DNA of 64,000 nt, taken from Catonia carolina. Its lineage: Eukaryota > Arthropoda > Insecta > Hemiptera > Achilidae. Positions 11,643 through 22,480 of the stretch are shown one piece after another. Made by a program: the position numbers and the translations under genes. A model generated the notes under the pieces. That model worked only from the letters and a program-made list of their open reading frames with translations, made no database searches and was not told the origin of the DNA. Location: assembly GCA_035578175.1 (NCBI GenBank), contig JAQMRL010000011.1, positions 7,947,501-8,011,500 on the forward strand, read 5' to 3'. Numbering within the stretch: the first letter of the stretch is position 1; each line of letters begins with the position of its first letter.

Positions 11643-12433
11643 TCTGGTGTGAAACACTCACACGACTTTCTCTTGCCAATGCAAATAATTAACAATATAA
11701 CCTAAAATTAGTAATAAAACATTAGAAATAAAAACAAAAAAAACCCTAATTTGGATTATGAGTGAATGATGCAAAATGAAAACCAAACAGTTTGGCTTAA
11801 AAATACGGAATATCACTCTTTCACGCTAAACTAGGCTCTGTAGAGAAAAATGCTCTGAATAAAAGTTGTAGCTCTTTAAATTTCCTATAAATTTGACTAC
11901 ATACACTTTTGTCGTAAAATGCATATTAAGGCTGAAAATCTTTAAAAATCTATTTTTTTACACGTCGTGAGAAAAAAAACAGAAAATCGCTAATTACCGC
12001 CAAACCAAGCGTTACACAAAAAAATGTTTGAAATAAAAGTTGTAGGATTTTAAATTGTCTACAACTTTTATTGTATACATTTTTGCGCTAAAATGCATAT
12101 TAAAGTTGCAATCTTAAAAAAACAATGTTTTCACGCAAAAACAACCTCCGCAAGAATTTCAGCAGACATGGCACCTACTCTATCTCGTAGAGCATAAAAA
12201 TTTTAGTAAACCAGGCGATTTTTAAAAAAATCGTAGTAGCCGTTTTTGAGAAAATCGCAAAAAAGTGAAAAATTACACGAATAAACTACTACTTCCGGTT
12301 GACCGATTTTGATGAAAATGTTTGTGTCGGGTCCGGTAGTAGTATGTAACTTAAATTGCAAGTTTCAAGTTCGTACGATGTTTCGTTCTTAAGATATTCT
12401 GTTCATACACACACACACACACGCACGCACGCG

Positions 12434-12472
<39 letters not shown>

Positions 12473-12604
12473 CAATCGCTAAAAATATCATTTTTTGGGT
12501 TCAGGGGTTCTGAAAACGTGTATATCCGGTGTAAACTCTTTTTAGAAAAATCGACATGAAAACAATACTTCCTTCCTATATATTCATAAAGGCAAGAGAA
12601 AGTA
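11643..12604 (-). mobile_element. HEL1 element, near full length
   Basis: Intact architecture. The 3' end on the left has the hairpin GTGTGAAACACTCACAC and the inner repeat ACTTTCTCTTGCC. The 5' end on the right is the inverted copy GGCAAGAGAAAGTA, next to TATTCATAAAGG. The CA/CG tract at 12407-12469 is internal. There is no ORF, so mobility would depend on a partner element in trans. Confidence 0.85.
12407..12469. repeat. (CA)n/(CG)n microsatellite inside HEL1
   Basis: Alternating CA with a central GCGCGC block. The same position is repetitive in the HEL1 copies at 37910-38768 and 51328-51835. Confidence 0.95.
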
Positions 12605-13152
12605 AAAAAGTCGTATGATTTTATAAAAGAAAAATCCTACAACAGAATTCAATTCTCAATAAAATCAATATATTTGCAAAGCATAAAATGATATTGGCAA
12701 TTTCAGACAGATGAATTCCAGTCACCACCTATGAGTGGTTTTGACATGTAAGTAAATGTCAGCAATGTGTAATATACCACTCCGACAAATAGAGACGCGT
12801 TTATGTGCTCAAATACAAACAGTGATCCCACCACAATAATCTATTGACTGGGATTTGTGAATACACTCAACAGATTCATTGTTTCTAAACCATTATGGAT
12901 GAGCAATGAACTATAATCAAAACAGAAATAGATTACCTCATTACCTAAAACAAACAACCAACTATATTTAGAAATGCTGAATATAGTCACTGAAATGTAG
13001 TAGAACTTGACCTGCACATCAAACAAAAAAAATATAAAAAAATATATCGCGAATTTCAATGTTCGATGCCAGTTCTTTTTTTTTTACTAAAATCATTCAC
13101 AGAATTATATTTAAAGATTAGTCATTCATTCAATTACAATAAAATTAATTTT
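12605..13152. other. AT-rich spacer
   Basis: No feature recognised. Confidence 0.45.
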
Positions 13153-13165
13153 AAAAGGCAAATTT

Positions 13166-13988
13166 TGTAAAATACTATGTAAAATATTATGTAAAATACT
13201 TGGGACTGCACTTAGATCGATGCCTTACCTGGTCCAAACATATTTGGAATACACGCAAAAGACTAGGATTGAAGCTGAGAGATTTGTATTGGATGGTGAA
13301 CAAACGTTCACAGCTGTCATTAGAGAGCAAGCTTCTACTGTACAAAGCCATACTGAAACCGCTGTGGACTTATGGGTTACTACTTTGGGGTTCAGCTGCG
13401 AAATCGAATCTTGCTATCATCCAACGGTTCCAGTCCAAAGTCTTACGGATAATAACGAATGCTCCATGGTATGTGACAAATGATACATTGCATAAGGACT
13501 TATGTGTCAACACCGTGAAAGAGGAAATCATGCAACTAAGTTCAAAATATCAAGAAAAATTAGCAGATCACCCGAATTCTTTGGCGCTTAATTTACTTGA
13601 TAACAGCGAAGACATGACACAACTGAAACGAATAAAATTGCTTGACCTTCCGTTTAGATTTACCGACTAACCTATTTATTTTGATCTTCTCTTCTTTCTC
13701 TACCCATCACCATCTTCTAGCCATCATCATCATCATCTTCTACTATCACCGTTATTAATTTGATACCGTTTCTATTAATGTCTTTTATCTTGTTGACATC
13801 TTGTTCTTTTATATTGTTAACATCTTTTATCTTGTTAATATTTTAAAAAACTTATACTACATAACTTTTTTTTTCGTTTCCGAAGCAATACCATTGGGTA
13901 TTGTCTTCGTCATGTGAACTCGTTCATGCTATTTACTTATAGTTTTTGTTTTTTTTAAACTGATTGTAAATATTCTCAGATGTTAGAA
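13166..13988 (+). mobile_element. 5'-truncated Jockey-like LINE insertion
   Basis: Bounded by perfect 13-bp duplications AAAAGGCAAATTT (13153-13165 and 13989-14001). The insert carries the reverse transcriptase C-terminus (13167-13670) and about 320 bp of 3' UTR that includes a CATCATCATCATC run near 13723-13736 and ends TTAGAAAA. A perfect target duplication and one uninterrupted frame suggest a fairly young insertion. Confidence 0.9.
13167..13670 (+). pseudogene. Jockey-like reverse transcriptase, C-terminal 167 codons
   Basis: One continuous frame runs from the insertion junction to TAA at 13668-13670. It contains LGLHLDRCLTWSKHI, LLLYKAILKPLWTYGLLLWG, IIQRFQSKVLRIITNAPWYV and LHKDLCVNTVKEEI. 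This is the thumb and C-terminal region shared by Jockey-clade ORF2 proteins. The polymerase fingers/palm (YADD) and the endonuclease are missing through 5' truncation. The first codons read VKYY-VKYY-VKYL because a 12-bp unit is repeated three times at the junction; VKYL just before the GLHLD motif is the usual family arrangement. Not functional alone. Confidence 0.9.
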
Positions 13989-14001
13989 AAAAGGCAAATT
14001 T

Positions 14002-14955
14002 AAATATGACATTAACAGCGATGAAAGATAAAAATTAAAATTTTTTTTGGGTTATTATTTATGCAATTTCATCATATTCTGACTTTCCATACAAACAAAT
14101 TGCAACCATCTATTTGTATTAAAAATGAGGCTAAATAATAATAACTATAGTCAGATTCACGAAATCTTATCTTTTGAACTGTTGTATGCAAAGACAATTG
14201 TAACACATCAAATTAAAGCTTGTTTTATTGTTAATTACAAGATTATATTAACGCTATTTAATTCATGCTATTTACTTTAAAGCCCTAGACATTTTAAACT
14301 ACATGTGAAAAAAAGTAATAGTACCTTGAAGTTGGGTATATTGGAAAAGTGATTAAAAACAGAGCACTTTTCATGCGTAATTCGTTTTATTTAATACACT
14401 ACTAATTTCCAAAAATGTTAATGTATATCCTGTTACCAAAAATAAAACAAGCTTTAATTTGATGGATTGCAATTGTTTTTGCAAACAACAGTTCAAAAGA
14501 TATCCCTGTTTAAAGATATATTGTTTAAGATATCCTTATTGCCTAGCAACAGAAAAGAACTTGAGAAACAATTATTGAAAAATATTCTTTACTAGCTGCC
14601 TGTACACAACCGACTTTTCCCATGTGTAATTTAGTTTTATTTCAATAATTTTTAAATTAGAGTTATAAATAAATGTTAAGAGATATACTTTTTAGTTCCA
14701 CTATAAACTACATCATCAAAATACAGCCATCTAACTTATCTGGAATTTAATAAACAATAAATATTGTTCAAGGGTTGAAAACCATTTTTATCCCTTTAAG
14801 GGTACATTTTTGAAACGGTTAAGGGGTAATTTTTTTAATTTAAAATTTTATAAGTATTATCTCTACTAAGTTTCAACCATCTTGAACCTTAGTAAACAGA
14901 AAATATCAGTTTAAAGGTTAAATTCAACTCCTTATTGGAGGAATGTCAAAATTGA
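14002..14955. other. AT-rich spacer
   Basis: Two related stretches face each other (ATCAAATTAAAGCTTGTTTT near 14208 and AAACAAGCTTTAATTTGAT near 14446), with GCAAAGACAATTG / CAATTGTTTTTGC and related pieces further out. This is a weak inverted repeat of about 350 bp span, probably an old foldback. No coding signal. Confidence 0.5.
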
Positions 14956-15436
14956 TGGTGGTAATTTTTTAAAATTTTCATCAATCATTTTCCCATGTCC
15001 ATCTGTTCATCACTTCCAGATGTCAGAAACTATAAGAGATAGGAACAAATGGTTTTCGGATTCATAATCCACCCAAAAAGTTATTGGATTGGGTTTGAAG
15101 TTCCAGTTTCGACCGGAAGTCAAACAAATTAGTCAGAATTTGGAGACAAAAAAGTGTCATTTGATTCTTCTTAAAGAGTAGATTCAGATATCATTAATAC
15201 TTTTTGACCGGAAGTGGCCCAAAACCAGAAGTCAAGAAATCAATCAGAATTTGGAAACAAAAATTGTCATTGGATTCCTTTCAAAGAGTAGATACAGAAA
15301 TCACTAACAATTTTCGCCAAAGGTAAGCATTTTTTTTCTTACAAAAGCTAAGTGGGATTGATCTCTTACAAAATTTCTTTGGAAAAAATTGCCACCAGAC
15401 ATGAGACGCATCGTCTCATGAAAGGGATTTTTTATG
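14956..15436 (+). mobile_element. HEL2 element
   Basis: Starts GGTGGTAATTTTTT (terminal inverted repeat), has CCATGTCCATCTGTTCATCAC and one unit AGAAACTATAAGAGATAGG...TTTCGACCGGAAGT with partial repeats (GACCGGAAGTGGCCCAAAACC). It ends AATTGCCACCAGAC followed by the perfect hairpin ATGAGACG-CAT-CGTCTCAT (15401-15419) and GAAAGGGATTTTTTATG. Confidence 0.8.
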
Positions 15437-16400
15437 ATTCACTTTCTATTTACCGTAAAGGGAATATTCCCTCTAAATTTCAGCTTTCTAGCTATTGCAC
15501 AAATAGAATTAGTGATGAGTCAGTGAGGGCTTTTGCATTTATTTACTCATAATTAACAGATTGTCCATAATTCCTTTTTACATTTTTATACACGACAAAC
15601 CTTTTAAACTACCATATATATTACATAAAATCAATTAATTACTTTATAGGTTATTATTAATTCAATAAATTATTAACTCTTGTAATTTTAGTCGCATAAT
15701 TTAATTCATATATCAAAAGAGCACAAAGAAGAATTTTATGGTTATCATTTAGTTTATTTTACTAACCCAGAAAAAACCAGTCAACTTGAAAAAAAAACTA
15801 CAAAACATAAAGTACACAATAATTACTATGAGATTCACTGAAGATAAAATATAAAATTTCTTCAAAAGAAAGCTTTTAAAATTCAAACAAATGTTAAATG
15901 AAATTATATAGTCAAAGAATATGAAAAATAAAATTTAAAACAACCTAATACTCGTATTTTTCTATGCAGTAGTATGATCATTAAACTTGCACGAGAACTT
16001 AAAAAGATTATGCACGTAATCTAATTACAAACTGACAAGAGTTGAACCTATGTACAGTATAAACTTTGAATCAATAAATGAAAAGACTAATACATGTGTA
16101 AACATGTGAAGTAACTTAAAGAGTATCAGTAGTACAGCGAACAGAGCTTTGTGTTTAAAACATTAAACACCACATATTCAAGTGAGATAAAACGTACTGG
16201 ACATGATATTTTTCGACCATGTTTAAGGCCAAAATAATTTAATATACTTTAACGTATGGCTTTGTATTTGCACATAACCTGATGAGATAAGCTAACAATG
16301 AAAATAATAAAGATTTTATAAAAGAATGTTTACTGTTCTAAAACTAACAGCGAGTGAAACCTTTTATACTACACAAAAGTTTACACAAATTCAATAGGAA
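15437..16400. other. AT-rich spacer
   Basis: No gene or known repeat recognised. Confidence 0.45.
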
Positions 16401-16401
16401 A

Positions 16402-16550
16402 AAGATTTTCGAACCCGGGGTCCCAGGTTCGATTCCCGGTCAGAAATTTTTTGATGAAATTTTTTCACCACTCATTTTTGTCTATCACCCCTCTCACCGA
16501 CTGCATTAGCAGTAATTTAAAAACAGCCGGAAGTTACACCAAAAAAAGAT
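16402..16550 (+). mobile_element. SIN3 SINE, 5'-truncated
   Basis: Begins within the head: GGGGTCCCAGGTTCGATTCC (perfect B box), then CCGGTCAGAAATTTTTTGATG, CCACTCATTTTTGTC, GACTGCATTAGCAGTAATTT and GAAGTTACACCAAAAAAAG. Confidence 0.85.
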
Positions 16551-16875
16551 AAAAATAAAAATAAAAAAATTTAACCTGGTAATCAGGACTACAGGAAAGG
16601 ACAGTCAGTCAACCGTAGAAAGATGGTATCAATTTTAAAGTAACACTAGTTGGGTGATCAACATAGTATTATAACTTCCTGATAATCATACATAAACACA
16701 AATGGGTGGTTCTGTTCAAAATTACATTAAAAAGAAAAACCCAGCAACAAACAGCGATCAGATTGGGAGGTTCTTTGAAAATAAAAAAAGTTCCTGATAA
16801 GAAAATAAAGGTAAAAGTTATGGGAATCCATATATTAAAAGTTAAACTTCAATAAGTATTTAAAAAATTCAACTA

Positions 16876-17978
16876 CAGTGGAAACTCCTTTATCTAGATC
16901 AATTGGGACCTAGGTTATGCCAGATATAAGAAAATCCAGTTATGGGGAATACAAAAAGGGGTTTGAATTTCTGAAATACAATACAGTATGTATGTACAAT
17001 GGATGCACACAATTGAAAAACGCCAAGTTGTCAATTACAATTTGCATATGTAGGCTATATTTGTTTACAAAACGTACTACAATATACAGTAGTCAAAAAA
17101 GATAAAAATTTGTTTGTACTGTAGAGTATTAGGTTTTACAGCAGACATACAGAAGATAAGACAGAATGGAGACATCTGAGAAGATAGGTGTTGCACAGTG
17201 GATTCCAGAGAGAGTAGGGGCAGCGATGCTGCAGGATGAGGAGAGCTAGAAGTTGGTCGTTCAGTTCGCGGAGATGGTGATCGGGAGACTGTGGAGGGAG
17301 GAGACATCTGGAGATCAGCAGGATCGTCCTCTCCCACAGTAAATCAATCCTGTCCCGATCTCATAAAGTAGGCACACTAATTTCCTGAGCTGGTGATGAA
17401 AGAGATGAATGAAAGTGAGAGAGTGAGTGTTGGTCAGTGATAATGAATGGGGAATTAGGCTATGGTTCGCTTCCACACCCCGCTGACAGTATGTAAATTT
17501 TTGAACCCGACATTTCAATTGTATTATATAAACAGTCCCGAGGGAGGTGGAGGGTTGTTTGCTGATGTCGGATCAAGTGGCCAGGCAGCGGGTTTTTGGT
17601 TGGTAAGGCGGTTGCTGCCCCCTTGGGGCTGGACAAGGACGCCTCATTTGAGTCCAAGACTACTTCCCCTATTGTGAGGGAGTGAACATGAGTTTTTCTT
17701 GCCACCTCTGATAAAAAAAATACAGAAGATATGTACAGTTTTATACATAACGCGATTGTGTATTTCTACAAACTTTGTTCTGATGTTAGTCACAACAAAC
17801 GCACATGTAACTTATTACATAATAGATTTATTTATATAACGTAATAATCCGGATAGTTATGTTATTTAAGTAATGTTAATAGTATTTTTCTAACTCCTTT
17901 AAAAATTTGATCCATGCCATATTAATTTAGTTAATTTAGGCCTTTTTTCATTGTGTCCGGATAAGGGGGTTTCCACTA
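16876..17978. mobile_element. pogo/Tigger-type non-autonomous element
   Basis: The left end CAGTGGAAACTCCTTTATCT and the right end (reversed) TAGTGGAAACCCCCTTATCC form imperfect inverted repeats. Both sit next to TA (16874-16875 and 17979-17980), the target duplication of the Tc1/mariner/pogo superfamily. Removing the nested insertion at 17159-17719 leaves about 530 bp with no transposase remnant that I could read. Confidence 0.8.
17159..17719 (+). mobile_element. Retro-inserted sequence with A-tail nested in the pogo element
   Basis: Flanked by perfect 12-bp duplications ATACAGAAGATA (17147-17158 and 17720-17731) and ending CTGATAAAAAAAA, so it arrived by target-primed retrotransposition in the plus orientation. 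It is GC-richer than its surroundings. Open frames on both strands, including a Ser/Pro-rich one at 17077-17337, do not resemble a known protein. It may be a LINE 3' UTR or a processed transcript; its GATAAAAAAAA end resembles the SIN2 tail. Confidence 0.8.
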
Positions 17979-18470
17979 TATATTAAGGTTTCGATACGTT
18001 TATCGATATACAATGATATTAACAAAATCCTCCTGCACAGAAATTTTAAAACATATAAGGAATGAACCCACAACTGACACAAAAGATCAAACAGATACAA
18101 TTCCAATAAAGAATTCCTTACTGAAATTGTATCATTATTATTGTATTATACCAGTTAGATTAGCAACATCACAAGAATAAAAATACCGCGCTAATGAAAA
18201 ATGTCTGACTTTGAATCGATAACTTAAGCCACACAAAAATTAGTTAAATTCCAATTATTACATAGAAAGGTTTGTTTTATAGAAAACAGATTTTGACAGA
18301 AAAAAATTAATAAAATTTAAATATTTTTAATATCCATAGTAACAAAATAATGAATGAACACAATACTCACATCAAAGAAACAAAATCTACAGTAGGTGTT
18401 CGATTTACCTTGTTAAAGACTGATCAGACACCAACGTCAAATCCGAACCTTTAAAAGAAATTTTTATTTT
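17979..18470. other. AT-rich spacer
   Basis: No feature recognised. Confidence 0.45.
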
Positions 18471-18735
18471 CTTTTGGTTTAACGCCCGACTGTTCTGCAA
18501 TTACTGCTAATGCAGACGGTGAAGAATGAAATGATAGTTTATAACGTATGAAAATATGCATAAAATTTATGGATGAAGAGATTTTCAGGTTAATGTATTA
18601 CAGCTAATGCAAGATGGTGAAAAGCATGATAGATGAAGTTGAGTGATGAAAAGCCAGATCTGATCGGAAATTGAACCCAGGATCCTGGTGTAGAAGCAAG
18701 TTGTGCTTACCACTATGCCAATGAACTGGTCTTCA
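18471..18735 (-). mobile_element. SIN3 SINE, tail partly duplicated
   Basis: Minus strand: the head (CATAGTGGTAAGCACAACTTG, TTCTACACCAGGATCC, B box GGTTCAATTTCC) at about 18660-18735, a first tail (TGCATTAGCTGTAATACATT) near 18590-18615, and a second tail ending CTGCATTAGCAGTAATTGC with GTCGGGCGTTAAACC at 18471-18530. It looks like one SINE with a duplicated tail or two overlapping copies. Confidence 0.75.
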
Positions 18736-18886
18736 TTAGCAGTAACATGCAAAACAGTCAGATATGAAACCAAACAATCTTTATAAGGTACGGTATCTTA
18801 TGTAATTACGAGAAAATGGGTAGTACATAAAATATTTTGTAAACTACAAAGTAATGAATTTATATAAAAATATGATATATAAATAC

Positions 18887-19039
18887 CTAATGGAACAACA
18901 TGAATAACACTTTCGGTTTCGGAATCAGTATCTGGCCATCCTGCTGGTCCAGAATAATCAGATTCACTACGAAGATCATCAGATGTCTCTTCAAGGATTG
19001 TTTCTAGAAACAGGTAAGCTTGTTGAGGTGATACGGAAT
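18887..19039 (-). CDS. Internal coding exon of an unidentified host gene
   Basis: On the minus strand a polypyrimidine tract (TTTTTTTTGTTTTGTTTTTC) leads to AG (19040-19041), then a 153-nt open exon, then GT (18885-18886) in the donor ATTAG|GTATTT. The exon starts and ends in phase 1, so it encodes 50 complete codons plus split ones. Peptide features are an amphipathic start SPQQAYLFLETI, the acidic LEETSDDLRSESD, then GPAGWPD, and TDSETESVIHVVPL. No stop interrupts it, codon use looks ordinary, and it matches none of the repeat families here. The acidic Ser/Thr-rich stretch (SDD, SDY, TDSETES) suggests a cytoplasmic regulatory or linker region with possible CK2-type sites; this is inference. 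I do not recognise the protein. No second exon was found, so both flanking introns would exceed the window margins (over 18 kb and 44 kb). Confidence 0.75.
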
Positions 19040-19065
19040 CTGAAAAACAAAACAAAAAAAATAGT

Positions 19066-20880
19066 TATACAAAATTTTCAAAATTTATGACTTGGCATTC
19101 AGGCCAGCCCAATCAGTCAGCTGGTAGAAAGGCGCTATTATTTGTTAAGTAACACAGGTTAGGGAAGCAACTTTGTATGGTGACCAGCTGACAGCCATTC
19201 GTGACAAATTCTGCTGAGGTTCCTATTCAAACTCATGTCTAATCTACATAAAAAATACTGCAAAAAGCAGTAATTAAATTGGATGGTTTTCAATAATATA
19301 CAGTTTCCGTTGACAAAATGAAAGAATTTTATACATGGTTACGATTTCATCCTCAGCTCACACACTTTTAAACAACTCAAAAGGTTATCCCGATCCTCAG
19401 TTGGCGAGATGAAAAATGGCAGTCAATAGATTAATCAAGTGTCATTACAGAAGTTTCACTACTCAATTCTTTGTCCAAAAATTTCATTTTATTCAAGACA
19501 CGGTTTAGTTGTATAACAAAATACAACACTTTCAGAATAAAAACTATTTGGTATGTTATTTTAACTTCCCTTTTTTGAGTTTGTTTAAGTACTTAATTCC
19601 ACTGATCAAGCGAAGGAATAAATGCATAAATAAAAAAAGACAATTTCACCATTTTCATAGATTTCTACCTTAAGAAAGAAGTCTACCTATTCATGAAAAT
19701 TTTGACTGTTAATAATTGTCTTGGTTAAAACATAGTAGAAGTCACTGTGCACTACAATGAAAGTGTTGAAATAAAATAAATCAAAAAGCTGGGAATAATG
19801 ACTTAACAAAATTAAACGCTACATTTAATTATTAGTAAAAATAATTTGTTAACGAATGATTTAAAAACAAAAAGAAATGCAAAGATTAAAGTAACTATTT
19901 TTTAATCATTTGCCATCTTATGACTGGTTCATTTTCAATATTTTGAGTCTATATTCAGAATTAATATTTTGAGTATGAATTCAAACTTTGACAAAGGAAA
20001 ATGGAATCTTCACAATGAATTCTAGAAGCTTTATTATATTACCTGATGAAGCGGTGCGCACAGTGAAAGTGCTTGTAAGAAGTTAAAAGGAAAAAGTAAA
20101 AGAAAGCAGTAAGAAAAAGATATATATTGAAATTATGTAATCAAATTTCATGTAATTGAGATTTACTAATCTCAATAATGAAGGCCTACTGTAGTATGAA
20201 TGAGGCTATACCAGAAATAAATGCTCATTTAGACAAATTGTCAATAATTCCAGCAGTTCTTTGTCAATAACTAGATATATTATAAAATAAAATATTTTTT
20301 TTTATCATTGGGAGTAACAATTTAAGGGCAAATACATCTCAAAAACAGTCCACGTGGTGGTTCAGACATTATAAACATTTAGAAGTTAGGTACAAAATTT
20401 ATTATTAGATAATAAAATAGTTAATAATATGATATTTTAATTACAAAAATTAATTTACTGTAATATTAATAATAAAGTTTAAAATTTCACTCTTGAGCAT
20501 AATGGATTTTAATAAAACTGCAGTACACAGATTGTTCATTTCATTTTAAGAATAAAAAAATATAACATGCGCGCTACCTAGCGGTACTACAATAAACTAA
20601 CACCTATCTCTTTTACATGTACTACCGACATCTAACGTACAAACAACGAACTAACAAGCTATACTATACACAAGCAAATGACCTTTGTATGGAAGTGTAT
20701 ACTGGTTGGAATGCAATCCAATTACTCGTTTTATTGCTGTTTGTTTATGTTTCTTTCATTAATAAACAGAAAATACTATCGGGAAGAAATTAGAGAACGA
20801 TTCTTCCGGTACGGTGAGCACACATCTCATTCACGTAATCAAGCACCGAATCTTAATATTATAACGACTTTCTCTATTGT
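19066..20880. other. Intron-like AT-rich sequence
   Basis: No further exon could be supported. TATGGTGACCAGCTGACAGCCAT (19177-19199) resembles 9572-9594 and may belong to a shared low-copy repeat. Confidence 0.4.
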
Positions 20881-20914
20881 TTTTTAAATGAAGTGCGCCA
20901 GAAAATGGGGCGAG

Positions 20915-21010
20915 AATGATATACAGTACACCATACAGTACAGCAACAGTGTTGTACGGTGTATTGTTTGTTATGATACAGTACAGTACATTCGTAACAG
21001 TACTGTGGAT
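20915..21010. repeat. ACAGTAC-rich imperfect inverted repeat
   Basis: TACAGTACACCATACAGTAC, then CAACAGTGTTGTACGGTGTA, then TACAGTACAGTACATT. TACACC and GGTGTA pair around a CAACAGTGTTG centre. Function unknown. Confidence 0.55.
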
Positions 21011-21484
21011 TATTTGGCGGGAGAAATTTAACAATACTATACTGAATACAATAAATTTTATTACAATACATTATTGTCATAACAATACTTACTAAACGGT
21101 TCTATAATATAAAACATGTATTGTTTAATGCATCCGACAAAATTGAATAGTATTATAACTGAAAATAATCAGCGCAGTAATGAATACATTAATAAATTAA
21201 CACAAAAATATCTAAACCCAATTTCAAAAGTATAGGTCCCCGGTTATAACGCGGATGTAGGAGTCATTCACTGACACACGTTATATCACCTACCGCGGTA
21301 TAAACGAAGTCAGGAATTTTCGTACTTGCAACAAAACGTACCATCTGCGCCTATGAGTGGTACAGTAACCAATATTATCAAACTTATAATTAGAAAACCG
21401 TAAAACTACGTATTGCGTACAACTTTAAATAAATCTAAAGGTAAATTTAGGTGCAATATTAATTATATAGTTTAAGAAAATACT

Positions 21485-21536
21485 GTAGACTATTGTACAG
21501 TAGAGTTTTTGTAGACTATTGTACAGTAGAGTTTAT
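21485..21536 (+). repeat. Two tandem 26-bp units
   Basis: GTAGACTATTGTACAGTAGA followed by GTTTTT or GTTTAT, repeated once with a period of 26. It lies in the left part of the pogo-type element just before the SIN1 junction. Confidence 0.9.
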
Positions 21537-21803
21537 TCAGTGTTGTTTAGGTCATCAGCCGGAAGGCTGGTTTAAATCTCTAGATGCTTTACTAAGTAAA
21601 ATCTAGGAGCTAGGTGGGTTTACCAATCCTTCCTCACTGAGTGGAAAAGTAGCCTATGCTTATCCCCATACCAGCCCTTTCGAAAAGGATCTACTTTCCA
21701 CCTTACAAAATGACACATTCACTTCATTCACCACAGGGTCTAGCTGTATAATGAAATTCATTACTCTCAGAGAATATAACTTTGACTATACTATTTGTTT
21801 TAG

Positions 21804-22480
21804 GGCTGATGAGCTCTGAACGCACGCATTGCCCCCTACCCACATCATAGCTAGCCAATGGACTTGCCAGCAACGTTGCCAACACTTGCTCTCATAGCTC
21901 TGTTATATATTTCGTCAGCCATTTTTTTGTCCTTCAATAACAATTATAACCCACCGGGTTGGTCTAGAGGTAAAGACGTCGCCAAAATCAGCTGATTTTC
22001 GGAGACGAAGGTTCCTGGTTCAAATCCTAGAAAAGGTAGTTACTTTTATACGGATATGAATACTAGACAGTGGTTACCGATGTACTTTGATGGTTGGGGT
22101 TCAATTAACCATACTCTCCTACGAATGGTCGGCCTGGGTCTGTACAAGACTACACCTCATTTTCACGTCATATACATCATCCTCATCTCATTGGGTCATG
22201 GGGTTGATTATTGTTCTGAATTGAACAGATTGCAACGTACACAACTAAGAATAAAAAAAACAATTATAACCTATGAACATACAATCAGGTGATTATATTA
22301 TTAAGTATTGCATGTTAACGCGCTCTATAATCGATGTGTTCAGTACGAGATGCAAGATACGAGTGAACTACTGCAGCTCTTACACGCATGCTCGCGAAAT
22401 TTTTGTCATTTGTACAATCTGACAATGCTGGTAAACATTCTGATTGATCTAAACGCGTGGAACAGCAGAGCTCATCAACC
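21804..22480. mobile_element. Non-autonomous TIR DNA element inside SIN1
   Basis: Ends are GGCTGATGAGCTCTG (21804-21818) and its inverse CAGAGCTCATCAACC (22466-22480), 14 of 15 matching. GTTGCCAACA-like and AATGCTGGTAAACA stretches further in also face each other. Without the nested SIN2 it is about 360 bp. The target duplication is unclear, so the superfamily stays open. Confidence 0.7.
21952..22258 (+). mobile_element. SIN2 SINE, full length, with target duplication
   Basis: The tRNA-like head CACCGGGTTGGTCTAGAGGT (A-box region) and B box GGTTCAAATCC are followed by TACGGATATGAATACTAGAC, GGTTGGGGTTCAATTAACC, CATTGGGTCATGGGG and an end AAGAATAAAAAAA. Perfect 13-bp duplications AACAATTATAACC flank it (21939-21951, 22259-22271). 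The 78-codon open frame inside is a by-product of the SINE body. It is the innermost and youngest layer of this nest. Confidence 0.9.

Noticed and set aside
17077..17337. 86-codon Ser/Pro-rich open frame on the minus strand
   Set aside because: Crosses the boundary between the pogo element and its nested insertion and resembles no protein family.
22056..22292. Recurring open frames such as YFDGWGSINHTL and DLSLYKT (also 25786-26031 and 38885-39333)
   Set aside because: They recur because the SIN2 body recurs; frames are not conserved between copies.
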